Shown piece after piece: positions 11,296-21,252 of a stretch of 64,000 bases of DNA. The DNA is from Voacanga thouarsii (taxonomy: Eukaryota; Streptophyta; Magnoliopsida; Gentianales; Apocynaceae): contig JANUWF010002273.1 in NCBI GenBank assembly GCA_026120185.1, positions 1,037,001 through 1,101,000 of the forward strand. Reading direction: 5' to 3'. The notes beneath the pieces were generated by a model that was given only the letters and a program-made list of their open reading frames with translations, did not search any database and was not told the DNA's origin. Made by a program: the position numbers and the translations under genes. The first letter of the stretch is position 1; every line of letters begins with the position of its first letter.

Positions 11296-11398
11296 TCACC
11301 ACCTTAACATCATATGTGAAAACCCTTTTCAAATTTATTATGGGCTTTAGATCTCCATATTTTAATTAGGCCCATAAGGACTTATCAATTGTAATTTG
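10921..11398 (-). repeat. Copia-1 5' LTR, inner part
   Basis: It matches 3817-4310 of the 3' LTR, including the GGTCAAGGGAGAGGAGAAAAT block at 10999-11019. It is cut at 11398 by copia-2 and resumes at 25038. Bases 11394-11398 (ATTTG) are duplicated at 25033-25037. Confidence 0.9.
11255..11294. repeat. (TG)n microsatellite in the copia-1 5' LTR
   Basis: About 20 TG repeats at the place where the partner LTR has a (CG)n(CA)n tract. Confidence 0.95.
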
Positions 11399-11546
11399 TG
11401 CAGAAACGAAAAACAAAGGACACCATGCACGCATGAAACAAGACCCAAAAAATAAAAACATGGCACAACAAAAGGTGAAAATCAATACCTTTACGTGTCT
11501 TTTTCTGATTCGGCTGAAAAGATGAAGCATCAACCGCAGGAGCAGC
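11399..11546 (-). repeat. Copia-2 3' LTR, outer part
   Basis: TGCAGAAACGAAAAAC.. matches the left end of the 5' LTR at 23137 (TGCAGGAATGAAAAAC..). It is interrupted after GCAGC (11542-11546) by LTR D1 and continues from 15815. Confidence 0.92.
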
Positions 11547-11798
11547 TGTGAAACCCCAACTAAAACCAACATTAGAGTAAGGAGGTTGGGATGCATATTA
11601 TATTTTCTTGCATGCATAAATATATTTTTGTATGATTTTAGGTGCTTTGGATATGTGATTTGTAGTCTAGATGGCTTAATTGTGCTTATTGAGTAAGAAT
11701 GAAAAATTGGTAATTTTGCTTGAGGTGGAAATAGGGAGATAGCTTGAGGGTTAAATAGGAAAAATATTTGGAAGAGAAAATAAGAACAAGAGTTGTTG

Positions 11799-11853
11799 TG
11801 GTTTAGTGGTTAGAGTTTTGGAATAAATTCTTGAGGTCTTGAGTTCAAATTCC
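11799..11853 (+). promoter_or_regulatory. tRNA-like A-box/B-box pair inside LTR D1
   Basis: TGGTTTAGTGG (11799-11809) fits a pol III A box and GAGTTCAAATTCC (11841-11853) is close to a B box. The spacing is about 30 bases, as in tRNA genes and tRNA-derived SINEs. The pair is kept in D2 (31139-31193, minus) and, more worn, in D3 (about 2915-2972). It is not a tRNA gene: no acceptor stem was found. It may be a SINE or tRNA relic built into the LTR. Confidence 0.45.
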
Positions 11854-13455
11854 ATCATTGGAGTTTTAGCATGATTAAATTTTATTTTTGTATAGGAAGG
11901 CTATATTTTAGCCCTTGCATGCTTTAGGGAAGAGTAGGAGTGTTGTCTTAGGGGAGACATTATAGGAATGTCATAATCCTACTCTTGTGTTCTACAAAAA
12001 TTTCTAAGGGATTCATACCCTTCTTGATCTCTAGCTTTCCTTACTTCTTAATCAATTAGGTTGTTCCATTTATCTAAGCCAATTTTATTTCCAAAAAATT
12101 CCAGCAAAGTTCTGTGGCTTTGAAGGTTCGAAAATGTCTAAGTGTAAGGTATCTTATTGACCGAAAATGGGGAAAAGTTATGGAAGGTTCCCAAGATAAT
12201 TAATCTCCAAGGTTAAACCTTCAAAACTCCAACCTAGTTGTGTCATCTTCTTCATGTAGTAAACTGAAAATTTTTTCAGCTTCTTGATCAGTCCAATTGT
12301 CGAAATTCTCAGCCATCTTTCCCTCCCAAATGCTGCCAGAAAAATGACCAATTCACTCAGCTTGAAGGCTGAAAATTCTAGCCAAAATCGAGCTACACAA
12401 AAGCTGTGCAAACTAGGAAAATTTTCTGGTCAGTTTCGCAGCTTGGTGAGCTAAAAACCAAGCTGTTTCTTCCAGCTTTTCAACCAGCAATTCAACCTTA
12501 TTTTTCCTCCATAAAGAAGGCTAGAAACCAGCCTTAAAGGACCCTCCAATGGCCCTTCAAACCTTCTGCAAACTGACTGAAATATAGCAGAAAAATCAGC
12601 CCAGAAATTCCAACAAGCCTTGCGGAAAAACTGATCAGAATTTCCAGCTTTGTTCCTTCTTCACCCTTGTCTGAAACTTCCTCTATTTTTCTGTACAAAC
12701 ACACATTGATCAACCATGAACTAAACTCCAGCATCCTCACCATTGTTTTGCATGAAAAACAGCTCCATGGCTGCTCCTAAAATCTCTCCATCAATCACAC
12801 CAATCAAACCATCAGTTGGAGTCCATAATTGCAGCAAGATATTTCAGCAAGCTACCATAAATTAACCCTCAAACAACCAGAAAATTCCTTCACCATGGTA
12901 CACCATATTTTAGCCACTCTAAAGCTCCTTCAAACATCATTCATCCTAGCAGAAACCCTAACCAATCAGCCAGCCATTGAAGCTTCCAAAAGCTCTCCAT
13001 CAACCAAGATTTCCTTACCATATTTGTTTCCAAAATTGATTCCCTAAATTATTCTTTTTGAATTTCAAACAACCAGCTTTCCTTTTCCTTCCAAATCTAA
13101 AAATCCAATTACCAAAACCTTCCAAACAATTCGGCCACCCTTTCCCCACAGAATTTCGGTCGGCTCTCTCTCTATTCTCTTCAAACCTCCAAGAACACCA
13201 AGAATACCTACTACCATGCTCACACCTAAGGCCATTCAAAACCACTTCAATCTTCTCCAAAAACTCCAGATTATACCTGCCCATTCTCGTGAATCCATTC
13301 CTGCAATTTTTAACATCAAACACTGAAATCAAAATCTCACTTTTGGATTAAAAAATCAGAATTTTCTTAAAGGCTCAAGAACACCTTGAAGGTAATCATG
13401 AACAATCATCTCCATCTTCTTCCATCTTCGACCTTGATGAGTATATACTAATGAA

Positions 13456-13459
<4 letters not shown>

Positions 13460-13510
<51 letters not shown>
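13460..13510. repeat. (CT)n microsatellite in D1
   Basis: About 25 CT repeats. The matching place in D2 (about 29486-29508) has only a short GA run, so the tract expanded in D1 or shrank in D2. Confidence 0.95.
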
Positions 13511-13512
<2 letters not shown>

Positions 13513-15809
13513 CCGAATGGTTACTTCCACCATGGCCATTTTTCTTCTTCTCCTTAGATGGATCAAGCTTTCCTAGCAAGAGGATTCTCTTGGATCGACT
13601 TCAAGGTAGTCATCATTCAAGTAAGCTTTTCCATCTTCTCTTTAAATCCTAGATTCATGTCTCTTGGATGTAGTTGGATGAGGATGGGATATATTTGGAG
13701 ATTGATCATGTGTTTTGTGATGGAGTTGGGATTGAAGCATGAGAATGAATGTGTTTGTATGATGGAGATGGAATTGATGCATGAGATGATTTGTCTTGGT
13801 TGAATGTATGGCATTTTTAGAGTTTATTGTATGCCTTCATGTCGTGAGTAGTATGAAGGATCAAGCATGTTAGAGATTATGTCACCTTTTGGTGAATAGG
13901 GTTTATGTTCATGTATTCTTGTTAAGGCCATGAATATGATTATGTTAGAGGAGTTTGAATCATGTGTTGGTAGATTTGGATCTATGTTTTTATTCATGAT
14001 TCGGATGTTATGTTGATTAGTGTAGAGTGTATGTTCATGATTATGGTTAGCAATAAGCATTATGATCACGACCTTGTTGTCCCTATGCTAATTTTATTTT
14101 ATCAATAAAATATTTAATACTATAATTTCTTCTAGTGATTTTGAAAACCTTAGGAAAATGTGGATTTGGACTATTATATAAAATAATGATATTTCAGTCA
14201 AATAAATGATAACTTTTATTAAAGAAATAAAATATATATAGATATTATATATAATAATAATATCAAATAAAGTCTTTTATATAAATAATCATAGGTAAAA
14301 TGTTAATTTTGTAAGTCTTATATTCATAAATACTATTAAAATTTATTTATTATTTTTTAATCAAAACCTATTAAAATTTACTTACAACTAATTTTAGTTA
14401 CCAATTATTTTCTAACAATTAATTATTAATAGATTATTATTTTAAATTATATTATCTAGGGCCTAGGACCCTTCATCAAATAAACCCTAATTTATTTATA
14501 GTAAGATTTAAACCTACAACTTATTAGTAACTATTTCACAAACCCTAGTTATTTTAATATCAAGCTAGATTTATTTTATAAACTCTTTAATTATTATCTA
14601 GCCTTAAAGCTTGGGACACTAGGGTCATGAGTGTGGTAAGTTGAACTAAGATTATTTGTGAAAGTGAATTTTGGCTTGAGTTTAATTATGGCTCATGTTT
14701 ACCCCAGGCGGGGTTAAGTCAGCTGTTGGAGATCTTTATTTTATCTCGAGTAAAGGATCAGGTAAGTTCCTGCATAAAAATTGTTTGTTGTAAAAGATTT
14801 CTATGGCAAGCTAAACACGAAGTTTGTGAACACTGATATGATACAGGCAATTAGGGATTGTTTCCTTGTTTCAGTCAAACCAATTATTTGAAAAACAACA
14901 AGCAATTTTATTCAAACACTAGACTGTTTCTAAAACTAATTTTGACAAAGACTTTGGAAACCCTTTATTGCCATTTTCAAGTAAAGCTATGTTTTATTAG
15001 TTTTCTCCCAAGTGGGATGAACTATGTTGAGTACTCAATGAGAGTAGGCTAGTAGTACTAGTTTTGAAGAGCAAGAGTGAGTCTTCTGGCAGGAGGCCAC
15101 CTCTAGAAAATAATTCAACTTAGAGAAACGTCAGTACTACTTAGTCATGTCGGTCCGAGCTAGCAGTTTCAGTCATGTGGACTGTGCATTGCCAGAGTGG
15201 ACAACCGGTATTGTTAGGGTGTAAAAAAGGAGGAGAATCTTACCCGGTAGGCCGATCACCTACCTTTTTGTCAGTCTGCACAAAGTGTAGCATTCTGACC
15301 ATTGTATGGTTATAGGGCCCAACGTGTGGTAACCCATGGCCGCCCTTTTGAGTAGTTGATTTTATTGTACCTGTATGATTGGAAAAGCCAAAACACCACT
15401 CTTGCTTTTGCACATTATTTATTGCTTGCCAGTTTTTTTCTTATGAAATTCTTACACTTTGCATTCACGAACTGTTTTCACTGAACACTCAAAGCACACA
15501 CGAACTTACTGACGATTTTTTTATCTCATCACCATTTTACCATGATTTCAGGTTGATCCTGCTGTGAGGATGAGTAGCTAGTTGGTGCTTGCCTTGGAAG
15601 ATATTTTGTTATTTATTTTTATGTAATACTTTGGGAGTTGAAAGTGAACAATTTTTATTTTAGATTTGTCTTGAATTTTTGGATTGTAATAAGTTTTAAT
15701 TTTAAAGTATTATTTTATTTTGATTGTGTGACCTAGTTATAAAGACCCCTTATCCTTTGGACGGAGTAACATCCCCGGCCCTGTTGGGCATAGGTAGTGG
15801 GGTGTTTCA

Positions 15810-17349
15810 GCAGCTACCTGTCTCGACGATGATTCCGGCGAAAAACCAGTGATCCGTCGGCTTCTTCTTGGCATGTACGCAAAGCTTTTCGCTTCTCAGA
15901 ATATTCCTCTACCTATTTCAAACATCCAGAGGTTATCAATTGAAGAGGTTTGGGTAATCCCGAACTTTTTCGTACCGTGACTAATAAAAACCCTTTAGTC
16001 CAGACTATTGGGCCAAAATAATTTATTTTTTTCCCTTGGACTTAATGAGCCCAAAAATAATAACCATTAATTGTTTATTTTTTAGGCCTATTAAAATAAC
16101 CTAATAAATAATTAATGAGCTCAAATGAACTAAAATAATTATTAAGCCTTTTATTAATTAGTTTAAGCCCAGGTTAATTTTTCTAATTATTCTATCTGGG
16201 CTTAGGCACTGAATAATTAATTAACTAATCAAACTAGATAATAAATTTAATTTCTCTTATTCTTTTTATTTTATTCTAGTTAAAAAATAAATTAGATTTT
16301 CTGAATAAAATAAAATCTATTTTCTATTGTGACTATTTCCTCAGCCTAAAATAATTAGGACTTACGGGCAATTTTGAGGACCAAAATGACACATCATCTT
16401 GACTACTAAAATGACCAAAACACCCTTACTATGTAAATAGCTGTATTTTTCTTTTAAATATTTTTTTAAAATCACCATAAAGAAATATTGATCCCAAAGA
16501 TAATACTGCATTACCTATGTCTTCGACACATAGGTGAAATAATTAAAATACCCCTTTACACATCGTTGTTCATTTAGAGAGGAAAGAGTGTACTAATACT
16601 TCTCTAAACGACATCTACCAACCTTAGGCTTCTAGTCCAATGATCCACGACTTCTTAGAAGATTTTCACTTTCCAAGGGAGCTATCCTAAAGCCAATATC
16701 CAAGTCATGTTCCCCAAGGCCCTAGATAATTAGATCATTCAGACAACCACAAGGGGCAATATAGTGAAGACACTATCTTGTACAAGTTTGTCTTGACTAA
16801 CTAGTCACATATATCCAACATACAAGTATATTAGTCCTTCTAAAGAACCTCAACTATAGTATATCAAAGCATACATTTCTAGCTTCGTCAGACTACCAAC
16901 TTATACTCAAGTGTAGAGTACAAGTCCATACTATAACAATAGTAGTGTAGGTTTCTATTACATAGTACTTTTAAAAACTATTACTACAGATCCTATTCTA
17001 CGTATTTGAAAGACGCTTGTATTATGAAATGAGTAGACTACTCATTGGCTAAAAGTTAGCCATTCTCTTTTTAGAATTCATAACACAATAACTTTGCCAT
17101 GATGAGATTTCCAATCTCATCATCCGATTAAGAACAATAGTATATATGTTAAATATTTCGTGGTTCATACCTTACTGTGAAAGACCTCCATTCACATGAA
17201 CCATTTACTGAAACACAATAGGTCTTTTCTAATAAAAATGTGCACAAATATAAAAAAGATTTTACAAACAAATTCTGAGAAAAATACTTTTATTAATACA
17301 AGTTAAAATTACATTAGAAACATAGTCTAAGAGGGCATACATTCCAACA
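15810..17349 (-). repeat. Copia-2 3' LTR, inner part
   Basis: It continues from 11546 after D1. Bases 15810-15814 are the duplicated GCAGC. It ends at 17349 with ..CATTCCAACA, the minus-strand LTR start TGTTGGAATG, next to a purine-rich AAGTGGGAGAT. Compared with the 5' LTR it lacks about 230 bases at 15919/15920 (5' LTR 23380-23610), with a short TAT/TTT match at the break. The stretch 16005-16210 is rich in TGGGCY/RGCCCA words. Confidence 0.9.
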
Positions 17350-18172
17350 ATCTCCCACTTGTACTTTAAGACTAAGTAAGTCCATAGATGCCTACCCCTT
17401 TAGTGTCAAAGTGTCTTCTAAAGACTCTCTCCGCCAAAGGTTTGGTGAAAGGATATGTTAGATTGTTCTCTGAGGTAATCTGTTCCACCATGACTTCCCA
17501 TCTCTGGATGAAATCCCGAATCAAGTGGTACTTCTTCTCTATGTGCTTCCCCTTTTTCTAGTACTTAGGTTCTTTAGATTGTGAGACTGCACCAGTGTTG
17601 TCACAATACATCACAACCACTTTGTCTATTTGTGGCATGAATCCAAGTTCCAAAAGGAACTTTTAGAGCCAAACTGTTTCCTTGGATGCCTCCGAAGCTG
17701 CCACATACTCAGCTTCTATAGTTGAGTCAGCAATGTAAGATTGCTTGATACTCTTCCATGAAATGGCTTCTCTAGACAAGGTGAAGACATATCCACTAGT
17801 CGATTTTCTATCATCTTTATCCGCCTGGAAGTCTCAGTCCGTGTATCCTGTAGGAACCAAGTCATCAGCCCTGTAAACCAGTATATAATCTATTGTACCT
17901 TTAAGATACTTGAGAATATTCTTTACAACCTGCCAATGAATCTTTCTGGGGTTTGACTGATATCTGCTGACTACGCCTGCGACAAAGTAGATATCTGGCC
18001 TAGTACACAGCATAGCATACATGAAACTTCTCACAGTTGAAGTATAGAGAATCCTACTTATTCTATCCTTTTCTTTTTGAGACTTTAGATAGTCCTTTGA
18101 AGAAAAAGACAACCTATGTCTGTAAGGGATCAATGCCCTCTTACATGAGTCTATGCTGAACTTGGCCAGCAT
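17350..18172 (-). pseudogene. pol: Copia-2 RNase H and C-terminal RT
   Basis: Open at 17834-18172 (112 residues): MLAKFSIDSCKRALIPY, then a YAMLCTRPDIYFVAGVVSRYQSNP segment and LKYLKGTIDYIL, all hallmark copia RT-thumb/RNase H junction motifs. After a stop at 17834 the RNase H domain continues in broken frames to a TKPLAERVF-like end near 17405-17465. It lies against the 3' LTR, as the last gene should. Confidence 0.88.
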
Positions 18173-18850
18173 CTTGTCAATATATGTAGCTTGGGATAAA
18201 CTTAATATTCTTTGCTTCCTATTTCTAAGAATTTTTATTCTGAGAATATAACTGGCTTAACCCAAGTCCGTCATACTAAATTGACTAGATAGCCAAACCT
18301 TAATACATGACAGTGTCCCTACATCATTTTCAATGAGTAGAATGCCATCCACATATAAGACAAGAAAAATCACATTTATGCCTTCCAATTTTCTATACAC
18401 ACATAGTTCATCCTCATTTTGAATTAAACCGTAAGACTTTACAGTCTCATCGAAACAAACGTTTCATGCCCTGGACACTTGCTTAAGTATATAAATGGAT
18501 TTTTTAAACTTACAAACTATATATTCTTGGCCTTTAGCAATAAAACTTTTTGGTTGGAACATATAAATGTCTTCACTAAGATGGCCATATAAAAATACCG
18601 TCTTTATATTCATTTTCCATATCTCGTAGTCATAATGACATGCGATGACAAGGAGGATACGAATAAACTTAAGCATGGCTACCAGGGAAAAGGTTTCCTC
18701 ATAATCGATCCCTTTCGCCACAAGCCAAACTTTGAAGGTTTCTACCTTTCTATTCACTCTTCTCTTCCTCTTGTAAACGCACATACACTCAATGAGTTTT
18801 ATCCCTTCAGGTGAAGCTACAAGATTCCAAACATGATTGAAGTACATAGA
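18173..18850 (-). pseudogene. pol: Copia-2 reverse transcriptase (YVDG instead of YVDD)
   Basis: The open stretch 18464-18847 (127 residues) gives the RT N-terminal part (WNLVASPEGIKLIECMCVYK, VWLVAKGIDYEETFSLVAML, DVKTVFLYGHL-like). The catalytic box near 18344-18355 reads LYVDGILLIEN: the second catalytic Asp is Gly, which would abolish polymerisation. A frame break separates this from the N-terminal part. The upstream linker at 18817-19164 joins it to integrase. Confidence 0.88.
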
Positions 18851-19170
18851 CTCAATCTCAACTTCATTGCTTCATGCCATAAGTCTGCATCGGCATTAGC
18901 AATAGCCTCCTCGTATCTAGTGGGATTTTGTTCTTGATGATCGGAGACTAAATCAAAAGCCTTTTCAATCCATCTTTCTGGAGTTCTAAATATCCTCCCA
19001 CTAAGATGAGGCTCCAATTGTATAGGTTCTTGAGGTTGTGCCTCTTCTTGTTCTATAATCGAGTTAGGAGAAATTGATTCAGAAGATAACTTCTCTTCAA
19101 ATTCCAATCTTGTTGAACCTTTAATGGATGTACTTTGTTTATCCTCCAAGTATATATCTAGCATTAGTAC
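18851..19170 (-). pseudogene. Copia-2 integrase-RT linker
   Basis: A 115-residue open stretch (18817-19164) that overlaps the RT start. It is acidic and proline/serine-rich, with RIFRTPERWIEKAFDL and NPTRYEEAIANADADLWHEAM. The last motif is the conserved lead-in to copia RT (usually ..YxEAmxxxDxxxWxxAM). Together with the preceding integrase it forms the normal copia Pol order. Confidence 0.78.
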
Positions 19171-19183
19171 TCATGAGTACTTT

Positions 19184-19813
19184 CTATTCCTTGGGATGAA
19201 AAAAGTAACCACCCATTATACCTTTTGGATACCCTACAAAATAGTATAATTTTGATCTTCGTTCTAACTTGTCTCCCTTGATCAGTACATAAGTTGGACA
19301 ACCACATATCTTGAAATGATTTTGACTTGGCTTACGCCCAATCCACATCTCATAGGGAGTCTTAGGTACTGACTTGGAAGGCGCTAAGTTCAGAATATAT
19401 GCTGCTATTTCTAGGACATATCCCCAAAAAGATACTGGAGGAGTAGTATGTGACATCATGCTTCGAACCATACTCATCAATGTTCTGTTCCTTCTTTCAG
19501 CTATTCCATTCTGCTAGGGTGTCCCCGATACAAAGTGTTGGAATACTATCCTATGAAGTATCACATAATCCTTGAATTCACCGAGGAGGTACTCTTCATC
19601 ACAATCCAATCGTAAGGTTTTGATCAGTTTACCTATTCGATGCTCCACTTCAGCCTTAAACTCTTTGAACTTGTCAAAAGAGTCAGACTTGCGTCTCATC
19701 AGATAAACGTAACCATACCTTGTACAATCATCTATAAAAGTGATGAAGTACTCAAACTCCCTTCTTATTGGCATAGGCAAAGGACCACACGCATTAGTGT
19801 GAACAAGACTCAA
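19184..19813 (-). pseudogene. pol: Copia-2 integrase (one in-frame stop)
   Basis: The 5' half at 19514-19813 has ITFIDDCTRYGYVYLMRRKS (first Asp), then LRLDCDEEYL (second Asp). A TAG at 19514-19516 then interrupts the TPxQNG box. Translation resumes with IAERRNRTLMSMVRSMMS, which keeps the catalytic Glu, and runs through FWGYVLEIAAYILNLAPSK to KICGCPTYVLI (19184-19480). Apart from the stop the DDE triad is present, so this domain is less worn than that of copia-1. Confidence 0.9.
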
Positions 19814-19837
19814 TACTTCTTTGGCTCTATCCGCCTT

Positions 19838-20422
19838 TTAGGTAAAGGACCTTTTGGTTATTTTTCCCATAAGACAGGATTCACACTGAGGCCAACTTTC
19901 TAATCCTAATGAGCCTAAAGGCCCATCATAGATTAACCTCTGACTCTTAGTTGAGTTAATATGACCCAACCATAGATGCCAAAGATATGAGTCATTGGCA
20001 TTGGTCTTTTTCTTTCTATTTAAAGGTTCTAATTGAGCGTCATTCAATTGATTGTTAATAGAATTAATGAAGAATAGATTTTCATACATGTGCCTAGTAC
20101 ATATAACTTCTCCATTTCTACTAATAGTAATACCAAAATGGAAAGAAATAGAATATCCTTGATTTATTAGTTTTGCATCTGAAACTAAATTCTGTCTAAA
20201 ACTAGGAACAAATAAAATATCCTTCAAAATAACTATTCTATTACAATCAAAAGTAAGTTCCAGTTCTCCTACAGTAAGGGCCCAAACTTGTGTTCCATTT
20301 TTCACGCGTAGTCCATGTTCACCCTTCTGGAGTTTTCTAACCTTCATAAACCCCTGCAAGGAGTTACAAATATGATCAGTGGCTCCTGAATCAACAATCC
20401 AAGTGAAAGTTGATCCAACCAT
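19838..20422 (-). pseudogene. Copia-2 protease and GAG-pre-integrase domain
   Basis: A 194-residue open stretch, the longest in the window. WIVDSGATDHICNS near its start is the intact retroviral-type aspartic protease box. It continues with LKDILFVPSFRQNLVS, then the pre-integrase zinc segment LWHLWLGHINSTKSQRL and CESCLMGKITKRSF. In a live element it is one part of Gag-Pol, cutting the polyprotein. The frame breaks at 19838, just before integrase. Confidence 0.92.
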
Positions 20423-20444
20423 TGATATAGACTCTAGATAGAGA

Positions 20445-21252
20445 ACATTACCTGTGAGATTTTTCTTCGCCTGAAGATCTGGAAACTCTTTTTCCCATTG
20501 TCCCTTCTTCCCATACTTGAAACATTTGCCCTTGGGTTTATTTTTGGGCTGGGACTTGGGCTAATGCACTTTATTACCTTTTTTCTTCTTAAACTTTCTG
20601 GGCTTAGGTCAAATTCTTGAAGAAGAAGCCATCATAGCTCTAGCCTGTGGCTTTATGACCTTCTTGCCACCTGGAGCTCCTTCATCAACTCAGTTAAGTC
20701 CATGTTTAACTTGTTCATGTTGTAATTCAACTTGAACTAAGTGAATAAGCCCAGTAAAGATTCGAGAACCATGTCTACTTGGCTCTCGGGGTCAATTACA
20801 GACCCCAAGACTTCTGATTTCTCGAAAGTAGCAATCATCTTGAGCATATGCTCTCTGACTAATGGTTCCTCAGCCATCTTAGTATTTATGATCATTCTAA
20901 GAGCCTCCTACCTTGCGAACCGACTCTTATCCATGAATATTGTAGCTAGAGATATGCTAATGTCATATGCAGTAGCCATATGCTCGTGTTTGGACTGTAG
21001 CATATTTGACATGGAGGCTAACATACAGCATCGAGCTATTTCGTCAGCCTTCTTCTATGCCTTTTTAGCCTCACACTCCTCAGCGATGGAACCTCCCCCG
21101 ATTACTGGGTAGGTCTCGTATAGGACATACTTATACTCTTCGGCTGTGAGTTTTATGTCCAGATTCCTTTTTCAATCCACATAGTTTAGACCTGTTAGCT
21201 TATTCTCACAGAGAATAATGGCCAAGGGACTGAAAAAACCTCCACCAACCAT
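20445..21252 (-). pseudogene. gag: Copia-2 gag (stop in frame, worn zinc knuckle)
   Basis: The start ATG is at 21252 (MVGGGFF). Recognisable copia Gag motifs follow: NKLTGLNYVDWKRNLDIKL, then a TAG in KKA*KKADEIA at 21055-21057, then SNMLQSKHEHMATAYDI and MLKMIATFEKSEVLG. Near 20478-20533 the zinc knuckle reads CFKYGKKGQWEKEF: its second Cys, its His and its last Cys are replaced. The strong start and N-terminal match make this start secure. The plus-strand open stretch at 20741-21112 is only its shadow. Confidence 0.85.

Larger units (their letters stand above)
11547..15809 (+). repeat. D1: solo LTR, 4.26 kb, chromovirus type
   Basis: It starts TGTGAAACCCC, ends GGGGTGTTTCA, and is flanked by GCAGC on both sides (11542-11546, 15810-15814). 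No internal region, primer site or genes are attached, so this is a solo LTR left by LTR-LTR recombination. It is the same family as D2 (27139-31447, opposite strand). Its last ~75 bases resemble the end of the chromovirus E LTR (..TATAAAGACC..GGACGG..GGGGTGTT), which suggests a Tekay/Del-like origin. The open stretches inside (e.g. 13058-13351) are C-rich-strand artefacts. The uninterrupted target is preserved in the copia-2 5' LTR at about 23270-23280. Confidence 0.9.

Noticed and set aside
11799..11853. Possible functional tRNA gene
   Set aside because: Only A-box- and B-box-like words are present. No acceptor-stem pairing or anticodon arm could be built.
13015..13351. Overlapping open stretches on both strands in D1
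   Set aside because: Non-coding LTR sequence. The frames are not kept in D2.
20741..21112. 123-codon plus-strand open stretch
   Set aside because: Antisense shadow of copia-2 gag, whose minus-strand translation is clearly recognisable.
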